A DNA stretch of 64,000 nucleotides from Arthrobacter sp. AFG7.2 (GTDB lineage Bacteria; Actinomycetota; Actinomycetes; Actinomycetales; Micrococcaceae): NCBI RefSeq assembly GCF_002892835.1, contig NZ_PJMB01000001.1:701008-765007 (forward strand), read 5' to 3'. The notes beneath the pieces are model-generated. The model saw only the letters and a list, made by a program, of their open reading frames with translations, was not told the origin of the DNA and did no database searches. This document shows positions 1 through 8,610 of this stretch, piece by piece (position 1 is the stretch's first letter; every line of letters starts with the position of its first letter). The translations under genes and the position numbers were made by a program.

Positions 1-66
1 GGAGGGTTCCATCCGAAGACCCGGGCAGACATCCGTTCCCCATCGGTCTCACATAAGGTCAACATC

Positions 67-252
67 GTGAAAACTGCCTCTCCCCAGGGGACCACCCTTG
101 GCCCGCTCGAGGACCTCGGCTGGACTACTCTTTCCATCACCGTGGCCCTTGCCTTGCTGCCCGCATTGGGTGTGAAGGCACTGGGCCAGTCCATGTTCCC
201 GAAAGCTGCCAAGGCGTCCAACGCCGAGGAACGCCACTACCTGATCCAGTAG
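67..252 (+). CDS. Small hydrophobic protein or 3' end of a truncated gene
   Basis: From the GTG at 67 this reads as 61 residues with one hydrophobic stretch (about residues 18-40) and a charged tail. The frame stays open to base 1 with no stop, so it may be the C-terminus of a longer gene that begins outside the window. No good Shine-Dalgarno precedes the GTG. I recognise no family. Coding-type GC3 supports a real frame, but start and identity are open. Confidence 0.4.
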   Translation: MKTASPQGTTLGPLEDLGWTTLSITVALALLPALGVKALGQSMFPKAAKASNAEERHYLIQ

Positions 253-352
253 CGCCCGGAACCGCCGGGGCGGCAGCAGGGGTGCAGACGCGCGCTCCCG
301 GCCACCCTTATCATCAGGGGACGCGCAAGTTTGCGTTCCAAGGAGGCCCCTG

Positions 353-1153
353 ATGAGCAGACGCTGGTTCTACCGTTTAGCTCTGCTGCCGGCCATCCTG
401 TCCGCGGCCCTGGCGCTCGGTTCCTGCGGCGCCCCTGCCGGCCCGGCCCAGGTCGGTACGGAAGGCACCAGCCAGCTTCCCACACCACCCGAGAGCGCCG
501 AGCCCCCGCCTCCGCCGTCCAGCCCTGTGTCCGGAGTCCCCACGGAAACACCCGGCCAGGGCAGCCCCTCCCCTGTGCTTTCGACCTTTTCCGGAACCTG
601 GGAGGACGTTCGTTACTCCTTCGACCACCCGGCAGACTGGACGGTTCAGGACATCACGCCGGAGAGCCCTGAGGGCTCAGGTAGCGTGTCGGTCACAGGC
701 CCGGACGGAACGCTCAAGGCCGCCCTCACCATACTGATCGCATGGGGAGCAGAGTGCCCCTGCGTAGAACGCCCTGCCGTACACCTCGGGGACCTGGCAG
801 GGAAAGCTCCACTGTCAAAATCAGGGCGCTTCGTGGTCCGGTCGATGGCCATGGACCTGACCGGATTCCCGCAGGACCGTAACGACAATGGCTGGCCGGA
901 CAATGTCAGGGTGGTGACGTCCCTGACTTCCAATACCGCCCCGGCGCCAACCGCCCTGATGCCGCGGCTGATGTACGGACTGGGCCTGGTTGATACAGGA
1001 GTCGTTGCCCCCAACGGAATAACCCACCGGACCATACTCTTCACCTCCAACCAGGACTTCGGCACACTCGCGGAAGCGCAGGCGTATGCGGAGTCGGATG
1101 AGCACCGGAAAGTCCAGGAGATGATTGCCTCCTTCCGGGAGGGCAGCGCCTAG
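353..1153 (+). CDS. Secreted lipoprotein, unknown function
   Basis: This 266-residue protein starts at the ATG at 353 behind a strong AAGGAGG ribosome site (340-346, 6-nt spacing). A type II signal peptide ends in the lipobox LGSC (Cys near residue 25), so the protein should be acylated and anchored outside the membrane. A Pro/Ser/Thr-rich linker (about 30-75) leads to a globular domain that opens with WEDVRYSFDHPADW, a pattern typical of PsbP/LpqN-like small lipoproteins. It also has a CPC motif near residue 140. The neighbouring downstream gene is also a lipoprotein. Function is not assigned; the PsbP-like resemblance is an inference from fold pattern only. Confidence 0.85.
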   Translation: MSRRWFYRLALLPAILSAALALGSCGAPAGPAQVGTEGTSQLPTPPESAEPPPPPSSPVSGVPTETPGQGSPSPVLSTFSGTWEDVRYSFDHPADWTVQDITPESPEGSGSVSVTGPDGTLKAALTILIAWGAECPCVERPAVHLGDLAGKAPLSKSGRFVVRSMAMDLTGFPQDRNDNGWPDNVRVVTSLTSNTAPAPTALMPRLMYGLGLVDTGVVAPNGITHRTILFTSNQDFGTLAEAQAYAESDEHRKVQEMIASFREGSA

Positions 1154-1284
1154 GACAGCCAAACGGGTTTTCAGTGACCGCCGCTGTGGTTGCCCGTTGC
1201 TACACCGGGTTCCGGGCTGCGGCGTTTTGTGGTCCGCGCAGCACGCGGTGCAGGATTGTTGTTGCCCCCAACCTGGAGTTACAG

Positions 1285-2154
1285 ATGCCGCACTTCCCCG
1301 CCCACAGGACCAGAAACTATGCAGTGGCAGCAGCCGCCCTGCTCGCTCTTACAGGTTGCGCTCCTGCCACGAGCCCGGCGCCGGCCACCAGCAGCACGGC
1401 AGCGAACGCGCTGCCAGGTTCCCACGTCCACGGAATAACGGTCAGCGGCGAAACCAGCCAGGTGCTCCTGGCCACTCACGACGGCCTCTTCGATGTGACC
1501 ACCACCCCGGCCACCAAAATTGGTGAAACCAACGACCTGATGGGGTTCACTCCCGGGCCCTCTGACGGCATCTTCTACGCCTCCGGCCACCCCGGCCCGG
1601 GCTCGGACCTGCCGAACCCGATGGGCCTGCTCAGGTCCTCGGACGGCGGACAGACCTGGGAACAGCTTTCGCGGCAGGGGGAATCGGACTTCCACGCCCT
1701 GGCCGCCACAAAGTCGGGAATCGTGGCATTCGACGGAATCCTCAGGACCAGCGCGGACGGGAAAACATGGAACACAGTGGCCGCAGCTTTCGCGCCGGCC
1801 GTCCTCGCCGGACATCCGGACAGCAACACCGTCCTGGCAACCACTCCGGACGGAATCCAGCGCTCCACGGACGGCGGCACCACCTGGACGGCAGTGGACA
1901 ATGGCCCGGTAATCCAGTTCGCAGCGTTCGCACACCCGGCTGAAGCGCTTGGCGTTGAACCGGACGGCACTGTCCACTACTCCCCGGATGCCGGCGGGAC
2001 ATGGACCAGGAAGGGCCGCATCGAGGCCGAGGTCATGGCGATTGGCGCCATCAAGGGTGAGGACGGCCGTCCCTGGCTGTGGGCCGCCACATCGGACGGG
2101 GTGGTGGTTTCAACGGACGGAGGGATGACCTTCCGGCCCGCCCAGGCGGACTGA
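1285..2154 (+). CDS. BNR-repeat (F510_1955-type glycosyl-hydrolase-like) lipoprotein
   Basis: This 289-residue exported lipoprotein has its lipobox LTGC near residue 23, then an Ala/Ser/Thr/Pro linker. At least four Asp-box (BNR) motifs of the form SxDGGxTW follow (SSDGGQTW, STDGGTTW, SPDAGGTW, STDGGMTF), which mark a sialidase/photosynthesis-stability-type beta-propeller. An HVHG motif opens the propeller, as in proteins annotated F510_1955 family glycosylhydrolase. The frame extends upstream to 1174, but the ATG at 1285 has GGAG 7 bases ahead and begins directly with the signal peptide, so I choose it. Enzymatic activity is unproven; Asp boxes are structural rather than catalytic. Confidence 0.85.
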   Translation: MPHFPAHRTRNYAVAAAALLALTGCAPATSPAPATSSTAANALPGSHVHGITVSGETSQVLLATHDGLFDVTTTPATKIGETNDLMGFTPGPSDGIFYASGHPGPGSDLPNPMGLLRSSDGGQTWEQLSRQGESDFHALAATKSGIVAFDGILRTSADGKTWNTVAAAFAPAVLAGHPDSNTVLATTPDGIQRSTDGGTTWTAVDNGPVIQFAAFAHPAEALGVEPDGTVHYSPDAGGTWTRKGRIEAEVMAIGAIKGEDGRPWLWAATSDGVVVSTDGGMTFRPAQAD

Positions 2155-2184
2155 CGCTCAAGGGAACATAGCGGAAACAAAGGG

Positions 2185-2208
2185 AAAGCCCCTCCTAGGA
2201 GGGGCTTT
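2185..2208 (+). terminator. Perfect inverted repeat, intrinsic terminator
   Basis: AAAGCCCCTCC (2185-2195) pairs perfectly with GGAGGGGCTTT (2198-2208), with the central CTAG forming a tight loop. It lies 30 bases past the stop of the BNR lipoprotein and ends in TTT, so it most likely terminates that gene. The MFS gene converges from the other side after a further 170 bases. Confidence 0.8.
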
Positions 2209-2375
2209 CGATGTAGTGGTCAATGGTCATTCGGTAACGGTCAGCGGTGATGCATTCCCCCTTCCCGGACGCCCCCGGCGCCCATCCGGACTATGACAAG
2301 AACTCACTTTAATCACCTGCTGAGGGGCAGTAAAGGGGTTCTGCAAAGAAAAAATATTCGGCGGCAGGGGCAGGC

Positions 2376-3977
2376 CTACCGACGCACCGCCGCGTCCTCG
2401 TCGTCGGCGGCGATAAGGATGTTGCCTTCGCTGATGGATTCAGAGAGGACGTCGTGCTCAACAGCGGTTGCCAGGGCCTTCTCCTTGACGAAGAACAGTA
2501 CGACGGCGGAGGTCAGCGCCAGGGGGACCATCCAGAGGAAGATGGGGGTCAGCGCGTCGTTGTAGGAGGAGATGATGAGGTTCCTGATCTCCGGGGGCAT
2601 TGTGCTGACCAGGGCTGGAGTGAGGGAATTAGATCCGCCGGGGACGGCCCCACCGGGAGCGGCGGGCAGGCGCTGCGAGAGCAGCTCAGCGAGCCGGCCA
2701 GCGAACAGGCTGCCCACCACCGCTGAACCGAGGGTGGCGCCGATCTGGCGGAAGAAGTTGTTCGACGCCGTGGCGGTGCCCACTTCGCGGAGCGGGAACG
2801 AGTTCTGGACAACCAGAACCAGGATCTGCATGCTCAGGCCGAGGCCCAGTCCCATGACGGCGAGGTAGGCGCATATTTCCCAGAGCGGTTGCCCGGGCTT
2901 GAGGGTGGAGAGCAGCACCAGGGCAACCGCCACCAGCAGGCTTCCCGCGATGGGCATCCATTTGTACCGGCCGGTCTTGCTGACCAGCTGGCCGGACACT
3001 ATGGAGGACACCAGGAGGGCACCCATCATGGGGATCATCAGCAGGCCGGATTCGGTGGCGTTAACACTGAAGGCCATCTGCAGGTAGGTGGGAAGGTAGC
3101 CGATTGCGCCGAACATTGCCACGCCGATCAGCAGGCCCGCGAACGTGGAGAGGTTGAAGTTCAGGTCCTTGAACAGGTGCAGCGGGATGATGGGTTCAGC
3201 TGTACGCCGCTCCACCAGGACAAAGGCGACGGCGCTGGCCAGGGTGCCGGCAATCAGGGCAAGGATGATGGGGTCTGACCATTCGTACTTGCCGCCGCCC
3301 CAGGTGGCGAAGAGCACCAGGCAGGTGGTGGCGATGGCCATCAGGACCATGCCGCCGAGGTCCAGCTTGGGTTTCCCGGAGTGCTTGGGCAGTTTGAGGA
3401 AGAACGCGGCACCGGCAAGGGCCAGCAGTCCCAGGGGAATGTTGATCCAGAAGACCCAGCGCCAGCCGGGACCTTCGGTGAACCAGCCGCCCAGCAGCGG
3501 CCCGGCCACGGAGGCAATGGCGAAGACGCCGCCCATCATGCCCATGTATTTTCCGCGCTCCCGGGGAGGGACGACGTCGGCAATCACCGCCTGCGAGAGG
3601 ATCATCAGTCCGCCGCCGCCCAGGCCCTGGATCACGCGGGCTGTAATGAGCACGCCCATGCCGTTGGCCAGCGCGCCCACCACGGAGCCGATCATGAACA
3701 GCAGGATCGCTGCGATCAGGAGGGACTTGCGGCCCATCAGGTCACCGAGCTTCCCGTAGATGGGCATGCTGATGGTGGAGGTGAGAATGAACGCGGTGAT
3801 CACCCAGAGCATGTCACTGACGCCGTTGAGTTCGCCCACGATGGTGGGCAGTGCGGTACTGAGGACCGTCTGGTTCAGTGCGGAGAGGAGCATCGAGAGC
3901 ATGAGGCCTACGAAGAGCAGCACCATGTGCCGCCTCTGCGGCGCCTGCACCGCCCCGGGCCCGGATGGCGTGGTCAT
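2376..3977 (-). CDS. DHA2-family MFS drug efflux transporter
   Basis: This 533-residue protein fits the 14-helix EmrB/QacA (DHA2) branch of the major facilitator superfamily, which exports drugs by proton antiport. The first helix region contains the family signature LNQTVLSTALPTIVGEL, followed by helix-2/3 loop motif A (GKLGDLMGRKSLL) and motif C (AGPLLGGWF) in helix 5. A hydrophilic C-terminal tail follows the last helix. It is the second gene of an operon: its ATG overlaps the stop of the upstream tetR by 4 bases (ATGA), so translation is probably coupled. Expression should follow the TetR operator at 4600-4641. The substrate cannot be told from sequence. Confidence 0.95.
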   Translation of the reverse strand: MTTPSGPGAVQAPQRRHMVLLFVGLMLSMLLSALNQTVLSTALPTIVGELNGVSDMLWVITAFILTSTISMPIYGKLGDLMGRKSLLIAAILLFMIGSVVGALANGMGVLITARVIQGLGGGGLMILSQAVIADVVPPRERGKYMGMMGGVFAIASVAGPLLGGWFTEGPGWRWVFWINIPLGLLALAGAAFFLKLPKHSGKPKLDLGGMVLMAIATTCLVLFATWGGGKYEWSDPIILALIAGTLASAVAFVLVERRTAEPIIPLHLFKDLNFNLSTFAGLLIGVAMFGAIGYLPTYLQMAFSVNATESGLLMIPMMGALLVSSIVSGQLVSKTGRYKWMPIAGSLLVAVALVLLSTLKPGQPLWEICAYLAVMGLGLGLSMQILVLVVQNSFPLREVGTATASNNFFRQIGATLGSAVVGSLFAGRLAELLSQRLPAAPGGAVPGGSNSLTPALVSTMPPEIRNLIISSYNDALTPIFLWMVPLALTSAVVLFFVKEKALATAVEHDVLSESISEGNILIAADDEDAAVRR

Positions 3978-4600
3978 GAGAGTTTCCTTTGCAAGTGGTG
4001 AAAAAGAGCGACGGCGGGCGCCAGGTTCTCCGGCGTGAGTCCCGCGGCGGGGTCGAAGTCTTTGGATTTGGCCTTGAATTTGGCGGGGACGGCGGCCAGC
4101 ATCACCAGCATGCGGGCGGTTTCGCCGGGGCTGAATCCTTCGGCGCCGGAGGACCAGGAAGGATCAGCGGCAAGGACGTCAGCTACTGCATCGCACACCA
4201 GGGCTTCGGCCTTGGCCATGTACTCCATCTGCCGCGCGAACAGGTGCGGGTACCGCTCCAGCAGCTGCCGCCGTCGGGCCCTGTCCGTGCCGCGGAGTGC
4301 GGAGCGGGCGACGGCGACAAGCACCAGCGTGACCTGCCCCAGGAAATCGTCCGCCCCAGTGAGTTTCGCGGCCTCGCCGGGCTCAAGGACCGGCTCGTGG
4401 AGGCCCAGGACAGCGTCCTCCTTGGCGGGGAAGTAGTTGAAGAATGTCCGGGGCGAGACGCCTGCGCTCTCCGCAATGGCTTCCACAGTTGCCTGGTCCA
4501 GCCCGCGTTCCTGCGCCAGGGAAGCCGCCGCCTCGTGGATCGCTGTCCAGGTTTCGACCTTTTTGCGCTCACGGAGCGAGGGCGAAGCAGAAGTGGGCAT
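3974..4600 (-). CDS. TetR-family regulator of the adjacent efflux pump
   Basis: This 208-residue TetR protein has an N-terminal helix-turn-helix (about residues 15-60: ATVEAIAESAGVSPRTFFNYF) and a helical ligand-binding C-domain. I place the start at the ATG at 4600 rather than an upstream ATG at 4633, because the longer version would run through the operator palindromes and its extra 11 residues are unlike TetR N-termini. No Shine-Dalgarno is visible before 4600, so the mRNA may be leaderless. It is first in an operon with the MFS gene and divergent from the GGDEF-EAL gene. Repression of itself and the pump is the likely role. Confidence 0.92.
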   Translation of the reverse strand: MPTSASPSLRERKKVETWTAIHEAAASLAQERGLDQATVEAIAESAGVSPRTFFNYFPAKEDAVLGLHEPVLEPGEAAKLTGADDFLGQVTLVLVAVARSALRGTDRARRRQLLERYPHLFARQMEYMAKAEALVCDAVADVLAADPSWSSGAEGFSPGETARMLVMLAAVPAKFKAKSKDFDPAAGLTPENLAPAVALFHHLQRKLS

Positions 4601-4641
4601 GCAAGTATTTTTGCACGACTGCAAATGTTGCACAACTGCAA
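4600..4641. promoter_or_regulatory. Tandem TetR operator palindromes
   Basis: Two nearly identical 14-bp palindromes, TTGCACGACTGCAA (4611-4624) and TTGCACAACTGCAA (4628-4641), are separated by 3 bases, giving a 17-bp period. A further half-site TGCAA at 4600-4604 pairs with TTGCA at 4611-4615. All lie immediately upstream of the tetR start. This is the expected arrangement for two TetR dimers blocking the tetR-MFS promoter, and possibly the divergent GGDEF-EAL gene. Assignment to this TetR is inferred from position and symmetry. Confidence 0.8.
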
Positions 4642-4753
4642 ATCAGTCCATGCAGTGAAGTCCCCTGCCGCTGTTGGCCGGGTGTTCAGCTTCTGTTTGC
4701 TTTCGGCTGATAAGCAGAACCGGTGGCCCCACCCCCAACGCTCCGTCCGCATC

Positions 4754-6484
4754 ATGAAGCCGTCCACGTCCACGCTGGGTGATCTCGGCTTTGAGGCGAT
4801 GGTCCTGCAGGGCGAGACGTCCTCGGGAGAGATTGAAGCCTTGTTCCGCGCAGACCGCGCACTCCGCGCCGTCGTCGTCAATGTCCGGGGAACGCTGAAC
4901 CTGCTGACCCGGGACCACCTTGACCACCAGATGACCGGACGGCTGGGCTACGGGCGGGCGTTGAACGCCCGCGTCACGGCAGAGGCGCTGCTGCCATGCA
5001 CCACTTTCAGCCTGCCGCCGTCGCTGGATCTTCGGGCAGCCGCCGCTGCCCTGCTGGACCGCCCCGAGGAGGGCAGGTACCAGGACCTGCTGGTCGTTCC
5101 CGGATCAGGTGCGCCGCGCGTCGTCCCGGTATGGCAGGTTTTCGAGGGCCTTTCCGATGTTTTCCGGCATGCCGCCCTCCACGACCCGCTGACAGGCCTG
5201 GCCAACAGGCTGGGGCTGGAGGAATCCGGGCAGGCCCTGCTGGGCGGCAGCGGAGCAACCCGGACGGCGGCGCTCTACGTGGACCTGGATGATTTTAAGG
5301 TCGTCAACAACACCTTCGGGCACAGGGCCGGTGACAGTGTGCTCACCACGTTTGCCACCCGGCTTGTGGCCTGCACCAGGCCGGTGGACAGGGTGGCGCG
5401 GCTGGGAGGGGACGAATTCGCCGTGCTCCTGACCGACGTCGATGAGTCCATCGCGCTAACCCTCGCGGACCGCATCCTCCACGTCCTGAATGAACCCTTC
5501 GCCCATGACGGCCATCTGCTGCGGATCTCCGCCACGCTGGGACTGGCCATGGGAAGTGACCTCGGCTCTGCAGGGCAGGACGCCGGCAGGCACCTCGAGG
5601 ACCTGCTCCGCCAGGCGGACGCGGCGATGCTGCAGGCCAAACATGAAGGCAAGCGCAGGCTGGGCCGGATCGATCCAGCCCTGCCGGCCAGCCGTTTCGC
5701 CCGGCAGGCCCTGATCCGCCGCCGCCTGCCGCAGGCCCTGGGCAACGAAGGGTTCAGCCTCCATTACCAGCCGCTGATGGACATCCGCACCGGGCAGAGC
5801 CTGGCCGTGGAGGCGCTGCTGCGCTGGAAGGACCCGGAGCTTGGTGCCGTCTCCCCGGACGAGTTCATCCACATCGCCGAACACACCGGCCTGATTCACG
5901 CCGTTGGCTTGTGGGTCATCGATGAGGCTTGCGCCCAGGCCCGCCGCTGGCAGGACGCCGGTACCCCCAGGGCGGTGTCCGTCAACATCTCGCCGCTGCA
6001 GCTGGCAGCCGGGAACCTGGCCACAGACCTTCACGCAGCCCTGCAGCGGCATAGCGTGCCCGCGTCACTGCTGAACATCGAGATCACCGAAAGCACCGCG
6101 ATTGTGGACCTCCCGGCTGCCGCGGCCCAGCTGCGCACCCTCATCAACTCCGGAATCGGCGTCTCCCTGGACGACTACGGGACGGCATATTCGTCCCTTG
6201 CGCTGCTGCGCGAGCTTCCCCTGACCGGGCTGAAGCTGGACAAGTCCTTCATCGATGCGGTGGACACCGATCCCACCTCCAGGATCCTGGTGGCCGGGGT
6301 CATGGCCTCGGCCAGGGCCCTGGGCCTCAGAACCACTGCGGAAGGAGTGGAACGGGAAACTCAACTGGCAGTTTTGAGGGAACTGGGCTGCGGCACTGCC
6401 CAGGGCTACCTCATCGCACGGCCGCTGCCTCCGGCTGAGCTCGCTCACTCCTGGCCGGCGCAAAACACTGCAGCCGGCAGCTGA
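4754..6484 (+). CDS. GGDEF-EAL cyclic-di-GMP turnover protein
   Basis: A 576-residue protein starting at the ATG at 4754. An N-terminal region of about 150 residues resembles a CBS/sensor-like domain without clear membrane helices. The GGDEF domain follows: DDFKVVNNTFGHRAGD, and an intact GGDEF at residues 218-222. The EAL domain has an intact EALLRW motif at 353-358, plus the later DDYGTAYSSL and KLDKSFI loops that carry metal-binding and catalytic residues. Both active-site signatures look functional, so it may make and/or degrade c-di-GMP in the cytoplasm. The frame extends upstream over tetR, but that part is antisense. c-di-GMP often controls EPS, which is abundant in this window; a direct link is speculation. 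Confidence 0.93.
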   Translation: MKPSTSTLGDLGFEAMVLQGETSSGEIEALFRADRALRAVVVNVRGTLNLLTRDHLDHQMTGRLGYGRALNARVTAEALLPCTTFSLPPSLDLRAAAAALLDRPEEGRYQDLLVVPGSGAPRVVPVWQVFEGLSDVFRHAALHDPLTGLANRLGLEESGQALLGGSGATRTAALYVDLDDFKVVNNTFGHRAGDSVLTTFATRLVACTRPVDRVARLGGDEFAVLLTDVDESIALTLADRILHVLNEPFAHDGHLLRISATLGLAMGSDLGSAGQDAGRHLEDLLRQADAAMLQAKHEGKRRLGRIDPALPASRFARQALIRRRLPQALGNEGFSLHYQPLMDIRTGQSLAVEALLRWKDPELGAVSPDEFIHIAEHTGLIHAVGLWVIDEACAQARRWQDAGTPRAVSVNISPLQLAAGNLATDLHAALQRHSVPASLLNIEITESTAIVDLPAAAAQLRTLINSGIGVSLDDYGTAYSSLALLRELPLTGLKLDKSFIDAVDTDPTSRILVAGVMASARALGLRTTAEGVERETQLAVLRELGCGTAQGYLIARPLPPAELAHSWPAQNTAAGS

Positions 6485-6500
6485 CAGGCCGCTGGCCGGG

Positions 6501-6638
6501 CTAGCGGGTCAGTGCGAAAGCGGCGACTGCCAGGACAACCAGCAGGAAGACGCCAAGGATGGCGAGCTTCCTGCTTCCTCCCTTGGCCGGCCCCGGCCCT
6601 CTTCTGCGTCCATGCTTGCGGTCGACTACATCTGCCAT
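6501..6638 (-). CDS. Small single-pass membrane protein (45 aa)
   Basis: This 45-residue frame has a basic N-terminal half (KHGRRRGPGPAKGGSRK) followed by a single hydrophobic helix (LAILGVFLLVVLAVAAFAL) and a TR end. It lies convergent with the GGDEF-EAL gene, 16 bases past its stop. Small basic-plus-TM proteins of this shape are common in Arthrobacter. No function is known. The clean start, TM segment and high GC3 support it. Confidence 0.6.
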   Translation of the reverse strand: MADVVDRKHGRRRGPGPAKGGSRKLAILGVFLLVVLAVAAFALTR

Positions 6639-6747
6639 GCGCCGACTCTACGCAGCCCCGCATTGCCGGCACCCGCGTATCGCCTACTCGTTTTACTAAG
6701 CTTCCACCACTGGGGGCCCAGGCGGCGGGGCGGCAGTCCCAGCGCGC

Positions 6748-6773
6748 ACGACGGCGGCGCGCACCGCCGTCGT
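6748..6773. repeat. Intergenic palindrome, copy 1 (ACGACGGCGG family)
   Basis: ACGACGGCGG (6748-6757) pairs with CCGCCGTCGT (6764-6773) around a 6-base loop. The same arms occur at 13149-13175 and 18118-18145, always between genes, and the flank GTACGCCTCACC recurs after copies 1 and 3 in slightly altered form. It could be a dispersed terminator-type or REP-like repeat. Here it sits downstream of the DUF1772 gene stop, consistent with a terminator. Confidence 0.7.
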
Positions 6774-6807
6774 ACGCCTCACCCTGGCTGCTGCCCGCCA
6801 AAGTGGC

Positions 6808-7278
6808 CTAGGGCCAGGACTGGGATACGGGCACCAGCATTGCAACGGCGCCGGCGGCGGAAAGACCGGCGCGGAGGTGGTTCGCGGGCACCCAGGACCG
6901 CTGGAACCTGTTCCACTCCACGTCCGGGTTGCCCGGGCCGTGGGTCAGCAGCCTGCTGTTGCGGGGCACGTTGATGGCCATGGTGAGGGCCCAGCCCGCC
7001 AGGTAGGCAGCCGCGCCGGCCAGCCCCAGCGGCTGCTGGGAGGCACCGGTGACAGCAACAGCGCCGCAGGCTGCGGCGGTGCCAAAGAACAGTGCCATGA
7101 ACGGAGGTTTCAAGGCCTGCTCATTGATGGCCATCATGGCGGCTACGGCTTCCCGGGGCGGCCGGTGCCGCAATGCAGGCATGGTCACCACGGAGAAGGC
7201 GATGTAGAAGCCGCCCACCAGGGCCGATCCGGTTCCCGCCATGAGGGGCAGCAGATTTTGTAACGAAGTTGATGGCAT
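6808..7278 (-). CDS. DUF1772 (anthrone oxygenase-like) membrane protein
   Basis: This 156-residue protein has four predicted membrane segments. It carries family hallmarks of DUF1772: GGFYIAFSVVTMPAL near the N-terminus, a central TMAINVPRN (the conserved N-P-x-N type segment) and a C-terminal NHLRAGLSAAGAVAML. Some members are linked to anthrone oxygenation, but most are uncharacterised. It is divergent from the AraC regulator at 7360 with only about 80 bases between starts, so the AraC protein probably controls it. Confidence 0.85.
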   Translation of the reverse strand: MPSTSLQNLLPLMAGTGSALVGGFYIAFSVVTMPALRHRPPREAVAAMMAINEQALKPPFMALFFGTAAACGAVAVTGASQQPLGLAGAAAYLAGWALTMAINVPRNSRLLTHGPGNPDVEWNRFQRSWVPANHLRAGLSAAGAVAMLVPVSQSWP

Positions 7279-7359
7279 ATCTCAAGGATGCCCTCCGGCG
7301 GATCGACACTGAATGCCGAAAACTCCGGAAACCATACGCTGCCGTCTACACTGGCAGGC

Positions 7360-8301
7360 GTGGATCCCCTCTCGCAGTTCCTCACGGGCCCGCGCGCCCA
7401 GGCAGCGTTCACGCTTCGCGTCACGATGGACCCGCCGTTCGCCATCGACGTTCAGGACCAGGCCGCCCTCACCGTCATTGCCGCCATCCAGGGAGGCGCG
7501 TGGATCATTGCTGCCGGAACGGACCCGCAATTCCTGGCGGCCGGACAGGCAGCGACGGTCCGGGGCCCCGCACCGTACGTGGTTGCGGATGCGCCGGACC
7601 GGGCCGCCACTGTTGTTATCGGCCCCGGCCAGTCCTGCCGTACTCCGGCCGGCGATCACGTGGACGTCACCATGTCCCATGGTGTCCGGAGCTGGGGCAA
7701 CAGCCCTGACGGGGACACGGTCCTGCTCATCGGCACCTATCAGTCGTCCGCTGCGGCCGGGCAGTTGGCAGTCTCTGCCCTGCCTCCCCTGGCGGTCTTC
7801 GATACGCAGGAAACCGATCCCGCCCTCCTGGGCCTGATTGAGCGGGAGATGAGCCGGCCAGCGCCGGGCCAGGAAAGTGCGCTGGACCGGGCCCTGGACC
7901 TGCTGCTGCTTCACCTGGTGCGCGCCAGCGTGGACCGCGCGGACGCCGCAGGCCCCAGTTGGGCGACCGGCACCCGGGACCCCGTCGTTGCCCGGGCACT
8001 GGAGGTGCTGCACGCGGAACCTGCGTCGGCCTGGACTGTCGCAGAGCTTGCAAAGCGAGCACACGTCTCAAGGGCAACCATGGCCTCCCGGTTCCAAGCC
8101 GCCGTGGGGCAGCCGCCCATGACGTACCTGGCGGCGTGGCGCCTGGCACTGGCGGCAGACAGGCTTGCATCCAGCACCGCTACCACCGCTGCCATCGCGC
8201 AGGATGTGGGGTACAGCAGCGCGTTCGCGTTCAGCGCGGCGTTCTCCAGGGCCTACGGTGTCAGCCCCACCGGCTACCGCCGCGCAGCGGAAGTCTCCTG
8301 A
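7360..8301 (+). CDS. AraC-family transcriptional regulator with cupin-type N-domain
   Basis: A 313-residue protein from the GTG at 7360, which reads as DPLSQFLTGPRAQAAFTLRV, the typical beginning of AraC proteins with the AraC_binding/cupin_6 domain. The frame is open from 7288, but the extra 24 residues are atypical. Residues 1-190 form the cupin ligand domain. The C-terminal 100 residues hold two helix-turn-helix motifs (WTVAELAKRAHVSRATMASRF and AIAQDVGYSSAFAFSAAFSRAYGVSPTGYR). It is divergent from the DUF1772 gene, its most likely target. Confidence 0.92.
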   Translation: MDPLSQFLTGPRAQAAFTLRVTMDPPFAIDVQDQAALTVIAAIQGGAWIIAAGTDPQFLAAGQAATVRGPAPYVVADAPDRAATVVIGPGQSCRTPAGDHVDVTMSHGVRSWGNSPDGDTVLLIGTYQSSAAAGQLAVSALPPLAVFDTQETDPALLGLIEREMSRPAPGQESALDRALDLLLLHLVRASVDRADAAGPSWATGTRDPVVARALEVLHAEPASAWTVAELAKRAHVSRATMASRFQAAVGQPPMTYLAAWRLALAADRLASSTATTAAIAQDVGYSSAFAFSAAFSRAYGVSPTGYRRAAEVS

Positions 8302-8394
8302 CCGCAGGCCTGAAAGTTCCCGGGCTGAAGCTGGGTGGGGCGGGGGCCGCAGGCGTACGCTGAGGGCATCACTGCGACCGTGGGGCGGAAACTG

Positions 8395-8562
8395 ATGAAA
8401 GCCTTAGTCATTGGACTTGCCATTGCCGCCGTCGGCCTTTTTGTTCTGGGCCTCGCCGTCAACACGTTGGGGTTCCTCATAGGGGTGGCCCCGGTTTTGC
8501 TGGCCGCCGCTCTCGTCCTGCTGCTGCTGAGCCGGTTCCGGGGGCGGCGCATCCCCCGCTGA
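8395..8562 (+). CDS. Two-helix small membrane protein (55 aa)
   Basis: A 55-residue protein beginning at the ATG at 8395. It is almost wholly hydrophobic, with two helices (about 3-22 and 27-47) and a basic tail (SRFRGRRIPR) that would sit in the cytoplasm. The frame is open from 8335, but the earlier part is not hydrophobic and lacks a ribosome site. I do not recognise a family. It stands alone between the AraC gene and the DUF2975 operon. Confidence 0.6.
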   Translation: MKALVIGLAIAAVGLFVLGLAVNTLGFLIGVAPVLLAAALVLLLLSRFRGRRIPR

Positions 8563-8610
8563 CCTGGGCGACATATTGACTTTCGATAGAAACCGAACGA
8601 CTCTTAACCT

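Noticed and set aside
3989..4753. Long upstream extension of the GGDEF-EAL frame over tetR
   Set aside because: It is antisense to a well-supported TetR gene; high GC gives long open shadow frames. The ATG at 4754 suits the protein.
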